Below, piece by piece: positions 42,592-51,757 of a stretch of DNA of 64,000 nucleotides. Both the position numbers and the translations under genes were made by a program. Location of the stretch: the NCBI GenBank assembly GCA_964407665.1, contig CAYOWK010000005.1:1-64000 (forward strand), written 5' to 3'. Each line of letters begins with the position of its first letter. Positions within the stretch are counted from its first letter, which is position 1. The DNA is from CAYOWK01 sp964407665 (GTDB lineage Bacteria; Pseudomonadota; Alphaproteobacteria; Caulobacterales; Hyphomonadaceae). The notes beneath the pieces are model-generated. The model made no database searches. It saw only the letters and a list, made by a program, of their open reading frames with translations, and was not told the DNA's origin.

Positions 42592-43083
42592 TCAGCTCAT
42601 CGCGCCGCTGGCGTTCGGCTTCGACTGGAGCTGGATGTAGTTCTGGATGCCGATCTGGGCGATCAGGTCCTGCTGGGTCTCCAGGAAGTCGATGTGCTCT
42701 TCCTCGTTGTGCAGGATCTTGTTCATCAGGTCGCGTGAACCGTAGTCGCGAACCGACTCGCAGTAGGCGATGCCGTCTTTCAGCAGCGGAACCGCAATCT
42801 GCTCCGTCTTGAGGTCGCATTCGATGATCTCGGCCACGTTCTCGCCGATGAACAGCTTGCCGAGGTCCTGGAGATTCGGCAGGCCTTCCAGAAAGAGGAT
42901 ACGCTCGATCAGCCAGTCAGCGTGATGCATTTCCTCGATCGATTCCTCGTGCTCCTTGCGGGCAAGCTCGGAGACGCCCCAGTCCTTCAGCATCCGCGAG
43001 TGCAGGAAGTACTGGTTGATCGCTGTGAGCTCGTTCTTGAGCGCGGCGTTCAGGAACTCGATGACTTTGGGGTCGCCCTTCAT
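42592..43083 (-). CDS. bfr: Bacterioferritin
   Basis: 163-residue four-helix ferritin. Ferroxidase ligands are in ELTAINQYF (Glu18), EESIEEMHHAD (Glu51, His54), Glu94 and EEEHIDF (Glu127, His130). The haem-ligand Met52 is present in EEMHH, so it should bind haem between subunits. 24-mers store iron as a ferric mineral. GGAGAG precedes ATG 43083. The bfd ferredoxin gene lies upstream on the same strand (175-base gap), the usual partnership for iron release. Confidence 0.96.
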   Translation of the reverse strand: MKGDPKVIEFLNAALKNELTAINQYFLHSRMLKDWGVSELARKEHEESIEEMHHADWLIERILFLEGLPNLQDLGKLFIGENVAEIIECDLKTEQIAVPLLKDGIAYCESVRDYGSRDLMNKILHNEEEHIDFLETQQDLIAQIGIQNYIQLQSKPNASGAMS

Positions 43084-43258
43084 GGCATCTCTCCGTATCG
43101 CCCGGCCGCACAGGATTCGCGCCAGCTGACACATTGTCTGGCGTCAAACCGGGGGGTATTTCAAGCTGTTTTTATTGAGAAAATTCGCGGATGCGAGGCG
43201 TTTGCGAACAATTCTGCGCTATTGAAACGCAGTCTCGAAAATTCGCTGAGAACGCGAC

Positions 43259-43468
43259 TTATTCCGCCGCGACAGCCATCGAGTCCATCTGGCTGGCGCA
43301 CGCGCCGACGCCGCATTCCCGCAGCATGTCGCAGACCGTTTCCGAGCACTTGCCGCAGTTGATCGTCGTGTTGTGATGGCGGTGAACCTGCGCAGGGGAG
43401 CGCGCGCCGGCCGCAATGGCTTCGACGACTTTCGACGTGTTCAGGCTGCGGCACACACAGATGATCAT
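43259..43468 (-). CDS. bfd: Bacterioferritin-associated ferredoxin
   Basis: 69 residues with one BFD-type [2Fe-2S] domain: Cys4 and Cys6 in IICVC and Cys38 and Cys41 in NCGKC. The rest is the usual helix-turn-helix arrangement (VVEAIAAGARSPAQV, CSETVCDMLREC). It passes electrons to bacterioferritin to release stored iron. ATG 43468 fits the family start; longer frames upstream are arginine-rich and lack family likeness. No strong ribosome binding site is visible. In many bacteria this gene is Fur-controlled, but I saw no clear Fur box. Confidence 0.92.
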   Translation of the reverse strand: MIICVCRSLNTSKVVEAIAAGARSPAQVHRHHNTTINCGKCSETVCDMLRECGVGACASQMDSMAVAAE

Positions 43469-43600
43469 GCGAACTATTTGCAGCAGGTTGCGAGTGATTG
43501 TCAATCGCGTTGCACGGTCTGTGCCGCACATCTGCACCGTGGCGGAATGGCGCGGCTTTGCCCTAGCCTTGCGGGCAGACAGGATTCGCGGGGGCTGGGC

Positions 43601-44191
43601 ATGGACGGGCCGTCGTTTTCGAGGCGCTCGAACATCTTCGAGAAGGCCGAGTGGGTCTGGGTTCCGGACAGCGACGGCATCCGGGAGACCGATCCGCGCG
43701 GCCGTCACGGGCTGATCCCGTGGGAGGACATTCTGCAGGTGCGGCTCGCCTTTGCGCCAACCGGCGCGAAGCCTTGGCGCTATCTGATGGAGCTGAAGCT
43801 GCGGAGCGGCGGCAAGCTCACGGTCGACAACGTGCACTTCGCCGGAGCCGGCTCCTTCGAGGACCGCACCGCCACCTACCTGCCGTTCGTCGATGCCGTT
43901 CTGGATCGCCTCAGGCGCTGGCGGCCCAATGTGAAGGTGAGGGCAGGGTCCTCCCCTGGCGCCTACTGGCTGCAGCTTTTGTTCGTCGGGGCAGCGTTCA
44001 GCCTGCTCGCCGCTGTGCTGCTGGCCCTGCCGGGCGTGACTGTTCCGGGCATTGCCTGGGTCAAGCTGGCTATCATCGCGGTAAGCCTGCCATTGCTCGT
44101 CCGGTGGGCCTGGAGGAGCTATCCGCGCCTGTGCGATCTGGAGACCATACCCGCCAGCGCATTGCCTCCGGCGCCCGCCGTGAAGCCTTGA
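43601..44191 (+). CDS. Membrane protein of unknown family
   Basis: 196 residues. The N-terminal half is soluble with a PH-like feel: FEKAEWVWVPDSDGIRETDP, LIPWEDILQVRLAF, YLMELKLRSGGKLTVDNV, a run of strands found in proteins of YcxB or PH-like type (tentative). Two membrane helices follow (about 130-152 and 155-175), then a short proline-rich tail. I take ATG 43601; an upstream in-frame ATG at about 43546 would add basic residues. Divergent from bfd. No pathway link. Confidence 0.6.
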   Translation: MDGPSFSRRSNIFEKAEWVWVPDSDGIRETDPRGRHGLIPWEDILQVRLAFAPTGAKPWRYLMELKLRSGGKLTVDNVHFAGAGSFEDRTATYLPFVDAVLDRLRRWRPNVKVRAGSSPGAYWLQLLFVGAAFSLLAAVLLALPGVTVPGIAWVKLAIIAVSLPLLVRWAWRSYPRLCDLETIPASALPPAPAVKP

Positions 44192-44332
44192 TCCGAGGCG
44201 CCGGGCGCTCTGGCTGCACCCGCAGGGATCAGGCGGTGCGCGCCAGCCGCAAATGTAATACTGTAACGCGCGAAGCGATTGCAGCCGTCATGTCCGAACC
44301 CTACGCGTCGGCTCGAGTGATGGAGTCTCGGC

Positions 44333-45664
44333 ATGCTGTCCCTGTCCCGGCGGAGTCTGCTTTCAGCGGCGACAACAGCAGGAGCCGCCAGTCTGGCGTC
44401 GGCCTGTGTCTCGGGCGGCGAGGCGCCGGCAACGCCCACCGGACAGGGTGAGGCCGTGCTGCCATCCAGACCGCCAGGCGTCTCTGCAAAAGCGCTCGCG
44501 ACCGACGAGGCCTACTGGTCTAAGGTCGCCGCCTGCTACGATGTGACGGACGAGATCACCCAGCTCGAGAACGGCAACTGGGGCGTGATGGCCCGGCCCG
44601 TGATGGCGGACTACCGGCGCAACCTCGATCTCGTGAACCGCGACAACTCCTACTACCAGCGCCGGGAATACGGCCGCGACATGGCGCCGATCGCAAAGCG
44701 GACGGCGGACATGCTGGGTGTCTCGCCGGACGAGATCGTGTTCACCCGCAATGCGACCGAAGCGCTCCACGCGCTGATCGGCGGCTACAACCGCCTGAAA
44801 CCGGGCGACAAGGTGCTGTACGCCGACCACGACTACGACAGCATGATCCCGGCCATGAAATGGCTGAAGCAGCGGCGCGGAGTTGACGTCGTCGCCATCA
44901 GCCTGCCGGAGCCGGCCAGCCGCGATGCAGTGCTGCAGACCTACGCCGACGCGTTCGCCGCCAACCCCGGCGTGAAGCTGGTGCTGCTGACGCATCTGGG
45001 ACACCGCAGCGGGCTGGTGGTCCCGGTGGCGGAGATATCCGACATGGCGCGCGCGCAGGGCGCTGATGTCGTCGTCGACGCCGCGCACTCCTTCGGCCAG
45101 ATCGACTTCAAACTGCCGGACCTGAAAGCCGACTTCATCGGCGTGAACCTCCACAAATGGATCGGCGCGCCGCTGGGCGTGGGGCTCGCCTACATCCGGC
45201 GCGACCGTATCGCGGACATCGATCCGCACATGGGCGCGACCGAGAGGGACCTCTCGTCCATCGCTACGCGCGTGCATCCGGGCACCGTGAACTTCGGCGC
45301 CTTCCTCAGTATCCCGGCGGCCATCGATTTCCATGAAGGCGTGGGCGTGGCGTTCAAGGAAGCGCGGCTGCGATACCTGCGCGACCTGTGGGCCGAACCG
45401 GCGCGCGCCAATCCGAAGATCGAGATTCTGACGCCGAACGATCCTTCGATGCATGCGGGCATCACCTGCTTCCGCCTGAAGGGGAAGACATCCGACGCCG
45501 ACAACATCGCGCTGGCGAAGCGCCTGCTGGACGAGTTCGGCATCTTCACCGTCTACCGCACGGGTCTGGCAAAGGGCTCATGTATCCGCGTGACGCCAGC
45601 GCTGTTCACGAAGGCGGACGATGTGCTGAAGCTCAAGGCCGCGCTGGAGGTGGTGGCGGTCTGA
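44333..45664 (+). CDS. Tat-exported PLP-dependent class V aminotransferase-like protein
   Basis: 443 residues. The N-terminus LSRRSLLSAATTAGAASL has a twin-arginine motif (SRRSLL, 5-10) and ends in LASAC, a possible lipobox with Cys25. The mature part is a fold-type I PLP enzyme: RNATEALHALIGGY (phosphate loop), VVVDAAHSFGQ (Asp that binds the pyridine nitrogen), and NLHKWIGAP with Schiff-base Lys275. It resembles the isopenicillin-N epimerase/cysteine desulfurase-like group. Tat export fits a cofactor-loaded enzyme. Substrate unknown. GGAG lies before the ATG; convergent with the exported-protein gene at 45679. Confidence 0.88.
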   Translation: MLSLSRRSLLSAATTAGAASLASACVSGGEAPATPTGQGEAVLPSRPPGVSAKALATDEAYWSKVAACYDVTDEITQLENGNWGVMARPVMADYRRNLDLVNRDNSYYQRREYGRDMAPIAKRTADMLGVSPDEIVFTRNATEALHALIGGYNRLKPGDKVLYADHDYDSMIPAMKWLKQRRGVDVVAISLPEPASRDAVLQTYADAFAANPGVKLVLLTHLGHRSGLVVPVAEISDMARAQGADVVVDAAHSFGQIDFKLPDLKADFIGVNLHKWIGAPLGVGLAYIRRDRIADIDPHMGATERDLSSIATRVHPGTVNFGAFLSIPAAIDFHEGVGVAFKEARLRYLRDLWAEPARANPKIEILTPNDPSMHAGITCFRLKGKTSDADNIALAKRLLDEFGIFTVYRTGLAKGSCIRVTPALFTKADDVLKLKAALEVVAV

Positions 45665-45678
45665 GGGCCACGCACGGG

Positions 45679-46899
45679 CTATTCCGGCGCAACGGTCTCC
45701 CCCGGCTTGACGTCCATTTCCGCATCGGCTGGAGGACCGGATAGGCATATGGGCTCGGCGACCCCCGTGAGTTCGCCGCCTACATGCAACCGGTACACAC
45801 GAAAATTGTACTGGCCTGAAATGCCAGCCACCTTCCGGGAGCCCAGGTTCCGCCTCACCGAAACGAGCATGCGCTCGCCGTCATCGCTGACCTGCAACAC
45901 GTCTGGTTCTGAATAGCCGTCGAGCAGCCAGCCCAGCGCGGTTGCCCTCAGCTTCGGGTTGTCGCCAACGACGGAGTCGGGGCGGCCGCGTTCCTTCGTG
46001 TAGAACCAGAGGAACTTGCCGCCATACGGATCAAACATGAAGTCCGACACGGGGGCGCTGGGCCAGAAGCCGGCCTTCGATTGATCCGGAACCCCATCCT
46101 TGAACCCGGCCCGAAGCGACCAGATCGTGTCGGGATAATGTGGCCGGTCCTTATGATAGCGCATTTCGTACTGAAGGAGCCAGGCGTCCACGTCCTGGGA
46201 CCGTCCAGGCAGGATCGCGAGATACCCGCGTCCGAACGTGGTCGATGTCCCCAGCACGTCCCAGTCGCCGGATGGATCGCGTCTTAGAAGTCGTTGTTCC
46301 GCGACCGCGTAAACCGGGACACCGTCTGGGCTATGGATGATTGCATTTGAGGCGCGCGGGACTTCCGTGACCCGGACGGCTTCGTTGACTGCGGATACGA
46401 ACCCCCACTGCGCCCGGTGGAGAAACTCCGAAACGAAGCCTTCGCCGCGCAGATCGTGAACCAGCGACGTGACCCCTGCGGAAAACGGCTCTGGTCGGTC
46501 GACCGGCTCGTCGGACTGGTCGATGTAAGTCTTGGTCCGAAACTCTCCTGTCTTTGCGTCGAATGCCCACGCAAAGGTATGTCGGGAGAAGTTGAGGGAG
46601 ATTCCGGAATCGGTGCGCAGCAATACCGAGCCCTGAAACATGAGCGGAAGCATGCTTAGGGAAAGATCGTGCGGTAACTCTGATGCGATCCTGCGTGCGT
46701 TCGCCTCATCCTGGCGCTGGATCGTGATGCCGTTGGCGTCGGCCCCAACTCGGACAATTCGCTCGAGCGCGCGGTCTGTCGCGACAAAGTTGTAGGCAGG
46801 GCAATCTCCGGTGAACGGAGCCGGTGCGGCGACGGCCGGAGCGCCGGCCAACGACAGGGCCGGAAGAAGACAAAGCAAGCGCCCCGGATTCGTTGTCAT
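45679..46899 (-). CDS. Exported protein of unknown function
   Basis: 406 residues. Signal peptide 1-24 (RLLCLLPALSLAGAPAVAAP). The mature protein is strand-rich with repeated segments like VLLRTDSGISLNFSRHTFAWAF, WLLQYEMRYHKD, FMFDPYGGKFLWFYTKE and QVSDDGERMLVSVRR, a pattern seen in beta-propellers, though I cannot count clear blades. Two cysteines near the ends (DCPAYNF, ICLSG) could form a disulphide. GGAGGGGG lies before ATG 46899. Convergent with the PLP enzyme gene, 14 bases apart. No family recognised. Confidence 0.7.
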   Translation of the reverse strand: MTTNPGRLLCLLPALSLAGAPAVAAPAPFTGDCPAYNFVATDRALERIVRVGADANGITIQRQDEANARRIASELPHDLSLSMLPLMFQGSVLLRTDSGISLNFSRHTFAWAFDAKTGEFRTKTYIDQSDEPVDRPEPFSAGVTSLVHDLRGEGFVSEFLHRAQWGFVSAVNEAVRVTEVPRASNAIIHSPDGVPVYAVAEQRLLRRDPSGDWDVLGTSTTFGRGYLAILPGRSQDVDAWLLQYEMRYHKDRPHYPDTIWSLRAGFKDGVPDQSKAGFWPSAPVSDFMFDPYGGKFLWFYTKERGRPDSVVGDNPKLRATALGWLLDGYSEPDVLQVSDDGERMLVSVRRNLGSRKVAGISGQYNFRVYRLHVGGELTGVAEPICLSGPPADAEMDVKPGETVAPE

Positions 46900-46978
46900 G
46901 CCCCCTCCGCAATCCACCGAACGTCCACCCATCAAGGTCGCAGTGCAACCTTGACTGGCCAAGCTCTGAATTGCGTCC

Positions 46979-47614
46979 CTAGAGGATTTTCACGTCGCCG
47001 CCTGTGCTGGCCGACTGGCTGACGTTTGCGGGCGCGCCGTGGACGGTCACGTCCGAGCCCGTGCTGGCTTTGGCATCGACGCCAGTCGTGGCGTGGACGA
47101 TCGCGTCGCCGCCCGCGTTGGCTGTGACAGTGACCGTCGCGCAGACCAGCTCGCCAGCATCGATATCGGAGCCGGCGTTGGAGTCTGCGTCCAGAGCCGT
47201 ACAGGTTCCGGACAGGTCAATGTCGGCCCCGGCGTTTGCCTCGACCTCGACCGCCTCAAGCGTCAGAGAGTCCCCTTCGATATCGGCTCCGGCGCTGGCC
47301 TTGATGGAGGTGAAGCCAGGCGCCGTGACCACGACATGCGCGTCCGAGGTCCAGCCGATCACGAAACTGGTCTTGCGGGAGATGCGCAGGTCCGACCCGT
47401 CGCGCTCCACCTTCAGGGTGTCGAGCGAATCGCTGGAACCTCTGGCGGTTACGGCGAACGGGCCCTGCCGCAGCTGCACGTTGACCCCGGCCATCGCGTG
47501 AACGCTGTCGAAGTCCGACAGGTCGTAGGTGCGGGTTTCCTCTGGGCCGCCGCCGGACGAGCAGGCGGAGAGAAGGGCGGCGCAGGCCGCGAGGAGGGTG
47601 GTTCTGGACGGCAT
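46979..47614 (-). CDS. DUF2807 (GIN domain) lipoprotein
   Basis: 211 residues. Lipoprotein signal TLLAACAALLSAC with acylated Cys18. The body is a right-handed beta-helix-like GIN domain: VNVQLRQGPFAVTARGSSDSL, then repeated ladder turns AGADIEGDSL, NAGADIDLSG, NAGSDIDAGEL, NAGGDAIVHA, STGSDVTVHG, each of about 20 residues ending in Asp or Gly. Such proteins sit in the envelope of many bacteria; function is unknown. It stands alone upstream of lysK on the opposite strand. Confidence 0.85.
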   Translation of the reverse strand: MPSRTTLLAACAALLSACSSGGGPEETRTYDLSDFDSVHAMAGVNVQLRQGPFAVTARGSSDSLDTLKVERDGSDLRISRKTSFVIGWTSDAHVVVTAPGFTSIKASAGADIEGDSLTLEAVEVEANAGADIDLSGTCTALDADSNAGSDIDAGELVCATVTVTANAGGDAIVHATTGVDAKASTGSDVTVHGAPANVSQSASTGGDVKIL

Positions 47615-47748
47615 GGCTCAATCCCCAGGCTGATGGCTGAAGCTAGGCGCAGTTCGGGCGGCAGGGAACCCGCCTGGGAGGGGATTCGTGAGCGCCTTGA
47701 CCCCCGCCGCAGCGCCGAATAGGCGGGGCGACTGTCAAGGAGCCGCCG

Positions 47749-49344
47749 ATGTCGCTGTCCCAGCATGCCGAAACCGCGAAAGCCTGGCCGTTCGAGCTGG
47801 CGCGCGAGCTGAAGGCGCGCATCGAGAAGCTGGAGGCGGCGGGCCGCTCGAAGGACCAGCCGGTGATCTTCGAGACGGGCTATGGTCCGTCCGGCCTTCC
47901 GCATATTGGCACGTTCGGCGAGGTCGTGCGCACCACCATGGTGCGCACAGCCTTCGAGGCGCTGACCGGCGGCGCCTACGCCACCCGGCTGATCTGCGTC
48001 TCCGACGACATGGACGGCATGCGCAAGGTGCCCGACAACCTTCCCCAGCAGGAGATGCTGGCGGGGTATCTCCAGAAGCCGCTGACAGACGTGCCCGATC
48101 CGTTCGGCACCCACCCCAGCTATGGCCAGCACATGAACGCCCGGCTGTGCGCCTTCCTCGATTCGTTCGGCTTCGAGTATGAGTTCGCCTCGGCCACGGA
48201 CCTCTACCGGTCGGGCCGCTATGACGCGATGCTGATCCGCGCGGCTGAGCGCTACGACGACATCATGAAGGTGATGCTGCCGACGCTGGGCGACGAGCGC
48301 CGCGCCACCTATTCGCCCTTCCTGCCGATCTCGCCCGCGTCGGGCCGGGTGCTCTACGTGCCGATGAAGGCCGTGGACGCGAAGGCCGGTTCGGTAACGT
48401 TCGAGGACGAGACCGGTGAGGACGTCACGCTGCCCGTCACGGGCGGCGCTGTGAAGCTGCAGTGGAAGCCGGACTTCGGCATGCGCTGGGCGGCGCTGGG
48501 CGTCGACTTCGAAATGTTCGGCAAGGACCACCAGGCCAACGCCCCGGTCTACTCCAAGATCTGCCGCATCCTCGGAGCCGAGCCGCCGTTGCAGTACGTC
48601 TATGAGCTGTTCCTCGACGACAAGGGCGAGAAGATCTCCAAGTCCAAGGGGAACGGCATCTCGGTGGAGCAGTGGCTGGCCTATGCGCCGGCGGAAAGCC
48701 TGTCGCTCTATCAGTTCCAGAAGCCCCGCACGGCCAAGAAGCTCTACTTCGATGTCATCCCCAAGGCGGTGGACGAGTACCTGACCTTCCTCGACGCCTA
48801 CTGGAAGCAGGACGACGCGGCCAAACTGGAGAACCCCGCCTGGCACATCCATGGCGGCAAGCCTCCCGAGGCTGGCAGCCCGGTGTCGTTTGCGATGTTG
48901 CTGAACCTGGTGTCGGCGGCGAACGCGACCAACAAGGACGTGCTGTGGGGGTTCATCCGCCGCGAGGCGCCGGATGCAACGCCCGAGAAATACCCGCTCC
49001 TCGACAAGATGACCGGCTACGCGCTGGCCTACTACGCAGACTTCGTGAAACCCGCGAAGGTCTATCGCGCCCCGACCGACAAGGAACGCGACGCGCTGCT
49101 CGATCTGGCCGGCCGGCTCGAAGCCTACGATGGCCAGCCGGACGGCGAGGCCCTTCAAACCGTGGTCTTTGCGGTCGGCACTGACCACGCGTTCGAACCG
49201 CTGCGCGACTGGTTCAAGGCCATCTACGAGGTCTGCCTTGGCCAGAGCCAGGGACCGCGTTTCGGTGGGTTTGTCGCCCTTTACGGGGTGAAGGAGAGCG
49301 CCGCCCTGTTGCGGCAGGGCGCGGCGGGCGAACTGGCCGGCTGA
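47749..49344 (+). CDS. lysK: Lysine--tRNA ligase, class I
   Basis: 531 residues, class I (archaeal-type) LysRS, unrelated to the usual class II LysS and typical of many alphaproteobacteria. HIGH motif appears as GPSGLPHIGTFGEV (about 46-59); KMSKS as KISKSKGNG (about 293-301). Between them lies the Rossmann fold with CVSDDMDGMRKVPDNLP and WKPDFGMRWAALGVDFEMFG. The C-terminal helical part binds the anticodon. It joins lysine to tRNA-Lys using ATP. ATG 47749 with AGGAG upstream. Probably the sole housekeeping enzyme for this step. Confidence 0.96.
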   Translation: MSLSQHAETAKAWPFELARELKARIEKLEAAGRSKDQPVIFETGYGPSGLPHIGTFGEVVRTTMVRTAFEALTGGAYATRLICVSDDMDGMRKVPDNLPQQEMLAGYLQKPLTDVPDPFGTHPSYGQHMNARLCAFLDSFGFEYEFASATDLYRSGRYDAMLIRAAERYDDIMKVMLPTLGDERRATYSPFLPISPASGRVLYVPMKAVDAKAGSVTFEDETGEDVTLPVTGGAVKLQWKPDFGMRWAALGVDFEMFGKDHQANAPVYSKICRILGAEPPLQYVYELFLDDKGEKISKSKGNGISVEQWLAYAPAESLSLYQFQKPRTAKKLYFDVIPKAVDEYLTFLDAYWKQDDAAKLENPAWHIHGGKPPEAGSPVSFAMLLNLVSAANATNKDVLWGFIRREAPDATPEKYPLLDKMTGYALAYYADFVKPAKVYRAPTDKERDALLDLAGRLEAYDGQPDGEALQTVVFAVGTDHAFEPLRDWFKAIYEVCLGQSQGPRFGGFVALYGVKESAALLRQGAAGELAG

Positions 49345-49422
49345 ACCCGTTCCAGATGCAGACGTTCTCTTGCGCGATACCGGGTGCGGCCGCACTATCG
49401 GTTCGGGTGGAGGAATGGCTGC

Positions 49423-50196
49423 ATGCGCGGTTTGCGCGATCTGCTTTGCGGATATGTCATGGCGGTCACGCTGGCCGCTCCCGCGTCTGCAAATCCGACA
49501 CCCGTGGATCTCGCCGCCCTGTTTTCGCGCGGCGAGTATATCGAAGCTGCATCGGTCGCCGAATCGCAGACCGGCCCTGACATGCTCGCTTTCGCCGCCC
49601 GCTCGCTTCTGGCCGAGTGCATGACCGGGGATGGCGCGCCTGACCCCTCAATGGTGGACCGCGCGATGCGGGACGCCGAGGCGGCGCTGAAGATGGATTC
49701 ACGCCATGAGGAAGGTCGTCTGCAGCTCGCCATCGCGCTATCCCTGAAGGGGCGGGACATGCCGCTGCTCGACGCCTGGCAGGCCGGCTACGGCCAGCGC
49801 GCACAGACCTTGGCCCAGAGTGTTCTGGCCGACGATCCCGACAACTATTACGCCCACGGCTTGCTGGCAGTCTGGCATCTGGAGGTCCGCCGCCGCGGCG
49901 GCTCCATGGGCGCCGCGATGATGGGCGCCAACACCGACAAGGCGCGCGAGCACTACCGGAAGGCGGCGGCCCTGGCGCCGGACGACGTGGGTGTCCACTG
50001 GTCGTATGCCCGCGCGCTCGTCGCGCTGGACGCGAAGGGCAATCGCAGGGAGGCCACCGGGGTGCTGGCGGCGGCGGCTGCGGCTTCGAGCGACAGCCAC
50101 GTGGAAGCGGTGATGCAGCGCCGGGCGGCGGCGCTAGCTGAGGCTCTCGCCCACGATATCAGAAGCGCCGAGCGGCTGGCGCGCGAGCTGCTGTGA
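49423..50196 (+). CDS. Exported TPR-repeat protein
   Basis: 257 residues. Signal peptide about 1-23 (CGYVMAVTLAAPASAN). The rest is TPR-like helices: RAMRDAEAALKMDSRHEEGRL, RAQTLAQSVLADDPDNYYAHG, AREHYRKAAALAPDDVGVHW, ending with RSAERLARELL. A glycine/methionine-rich insert (RRRGGSMGAAMMGANTD) lies inside the repeat array. GGAGGAA is upstream of ATG 49423. Coupled to the next gene by a 4-base GTGA overlap. Likely a periplasmic protein-interaction module; partner unknown. Confidence 0.8.
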   Translation: MRGLRDLLCGYVMAVTLAAPASANPTPVDLAALFSRGEYIEAASVAESQTGPDMLAFAARSLLAECMTGDGAPDPSMVDRAMRDAEAALKMDSRHEEGRLQLAIALSLKGRDMPLLDAWQAGYGQRAQTLAQSVLADDPDNYYAHGLLAVWHLEVRRRGGSMGAAMMGANTDKAREHYRKAAALAPDDVGVHWSYARALVALDAKGNRREATGVLAAAAAASSDSHVEAVMQRRAAALAEALAHDIRSAERLARELL

Positions 50197-50462
50197 GCCG
50201 TCCTTCAGACCTCAGGGCGTGCCATGATGCCGTGAGGAAAATCCTCTGGGAAGACTGGGACCCGATCGGCTGCGGCGTGCCCGCAGACGAATATGACGAC
50301 TATGTCTGGCCAGTCGTGAAGTTGCTGCAGGAGGGCGCCGGTCTCGCCGGGCTGGTTGCGTATCTTGACCGGACCGCGGCCTCGACCATCGGCTGCGCCG
50401 TCCCCGAAAGCCGGAACACGGCGGTGGCCGCAAAGCTTCTGGCGCTGACGGCGCAGAGCTAG
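50193..50462 (+). CDS. DUF1871-like small protein
   Basis: 89 residues. ACHDAVRKILWEDWDPIGCG and VPADEYDDYVWPVVKLLQEG match the pattern of DUF1871-type proteins (ILxxxWDPIG, DEYDxY) found singly or beside contact-toxin genes as possible immunity proteins. LVAYLDRTAASTIGCAV follows. GTG 50193 overlaps the stop of the exported TPR gene, so translation is coupled. No toxin gene is seen nearby, so an immunity role is not supported here. Soluble, no signal. Confidence 0.7.
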   Translation: MSRPSDLRACHDAVRKILWEDWDPIGCGVPADEYDDYVWPVVKLLQEGAGLAGLVAYLDRTAASTIGCAVPESRNTAVAAKLLALTAQS

Positions 50463-50533
50463 AATGTTGCGTTCCTGTGAGCGGGGCGTCCGTACGGCTT
50501 GATCGCGGACGAAGAGCCGCCAAGATTGGCGGC

Positions 50534-51694
50534 ATGGGGCTGAGGATATCAAACCGGGACGCGCGGCGGCTCTGGCTGGATGCGCAGGGGCTGTCGGCGG
50601 CGCCGACAGGTCCGCTCGATTTGCCTGACCTCGTCTCGAAGCTCGGCCTTGTCCAGCTGGACACCATCCAGGTGGTGGCGCGGGCGCACCACCATATCCT
50701 CTGGAGCCGCAACCAGTCCTATCGCGAGCCTATGCTGAACCGGCTGTTGGCGAACGACCGAGCCGTGTTCGAGCACTTCACGCACGATGCGTCCGTCCTG
50801 CCGATGGAGATGTACCCGATGTGGCGGCGCCGCTTCCGCCAGCTGGGCGAGCGGGTGAAGGGCTGGGAGTGGCACAAGGGCATGCTGGGCGCGGACGGCC
50901 GCAATGCGATCCTCGAGCGCATCCGCGAGGAAGGGCCGCTCTCCACGCACGCGTTCGACACGAAGCTGGAAGGCGAAAAGGCGATGTGGCGCCGTCCGCC
51001 GCACAAGCTGTCGCTGGACTACATGTGGTATGCGGGCGAGTTGTCGACTTCGCACCGTGACGGCGTCATCAAATACTATGATCTGACGGAGCGCGTGATC
51101 CCGCAGCATCTGCGCGAAGACGAGCGCAGCGACGAGGACCAGATCGACTGGCTCTGCCGCGCCGCCATTCAACGGTTGGGGTTCGGGTCCGAGGGCGACA
51201 TCCAGCGCTTCTGGGCGGCGACGAGCCTTCCTGAAGCCAAGGCTTGGACAGCGGCGCAGAACGATCTGGTTCCGGTCGAGATCGAAACGGCGCAGGGCGG
51301 TATCGTGAATGCGTGGGGCGCCCCGGACATCGAGGAACGCCTTGAGACCGCGCCCGCGCCGACGTCCCGCCTGCGCATCCTCAACCCGTTCGATCCGGTG
51401 GTCCGCGACCGCACGCGTCTCTCCCGCCTGTTCGGCTTCGACTACACCATCGAGATATTCGTGCCGGCGGCGAAGCGGGTGTGGGGCTATTACGTCTATC
51501 CCGTCATCGAGGGAGACCGGTTTGTCGGGCGCATCGAGGTGAAGGCCGACCGCAAGGGAGGCGTGCTCACGGTTGATCGCCTGTGGACAGAGCCGGGCGT
51601 GAAGTGGACCGACGCCCGCGATGCGAAACTGTCAGCCGAGCTCGATCGCATGGCGCGGTTTATCGGCGTGTATGAGGTCGTTCGGCGGGCTTGA
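50534..51694 (+). CDS. YcaQ-type DNA glycosylase (HTH_42)
   Basis: 386 residues of the AlkZ/YcaQ superfamily. The catalytic QxD motif is Gln41-Leu-Asp43 in LVQLDTIQVVARAHH. Then HHILWSRNQSY, FEHFTHDASVLPMEMYP and three winged-helix units, ending with a beta-barrel (RLRILNPFDPVVRDR, WGYYVYPVIEGDRFVGRIEVK). YcaQ (AlkX) enzymes unhook interstrand crosslinks and remove alkylated bases. ATG 50534 is chosen for fit to the family. It stands alone before the SDR gene on the opposite strand. Confidence 0.9.
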   Translation: MGLRISNRDARRLWLDAQGLSAAPTGPLDLPDLVSKLGLVQLDTIQVVARAHHHILWSRNQSYREPMLNRLLANDRAVFEHFTHDASVLPMEMYPMWRRRFRQLGERVKGWEWHKGMLGADGRNAILERIREEGPLSTHAFDTKLEGEKAMWRRPPHKLSLDYMWYAGELSTSHRDGVIKYYDLTERVIPQHLREDERSDEDQIDWLCRAAIQRLGFGSEGDIQRFWAATSLPEAKAWTAAQNDLVPVEIETAQGGIVNAWGAPDIEERLETAPAPTSRLRILNPFDPVVRDRTRLSRLFGFDYTIEIFVPAAKRVWGYYVYPVIEGDRFVGRIEVKADRKGGVLTVDRLWTEPGVKWTDARDAKLSAELDRMARFIGVYEVVRRA

Positions 51695-51757
51695 AGTCTG
51701 GCCAACGCGCGATCTCCGAGGATGACAACGGTGCGGCCGGGCGAAGCTTGCCGAACC

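Noticed and set aside
47449..49395. Open frame of about 650 codons on the minus strand
   Set aside because: Antisense to lysK, no protein family likeness, while lysK has complete catalytic motifs.
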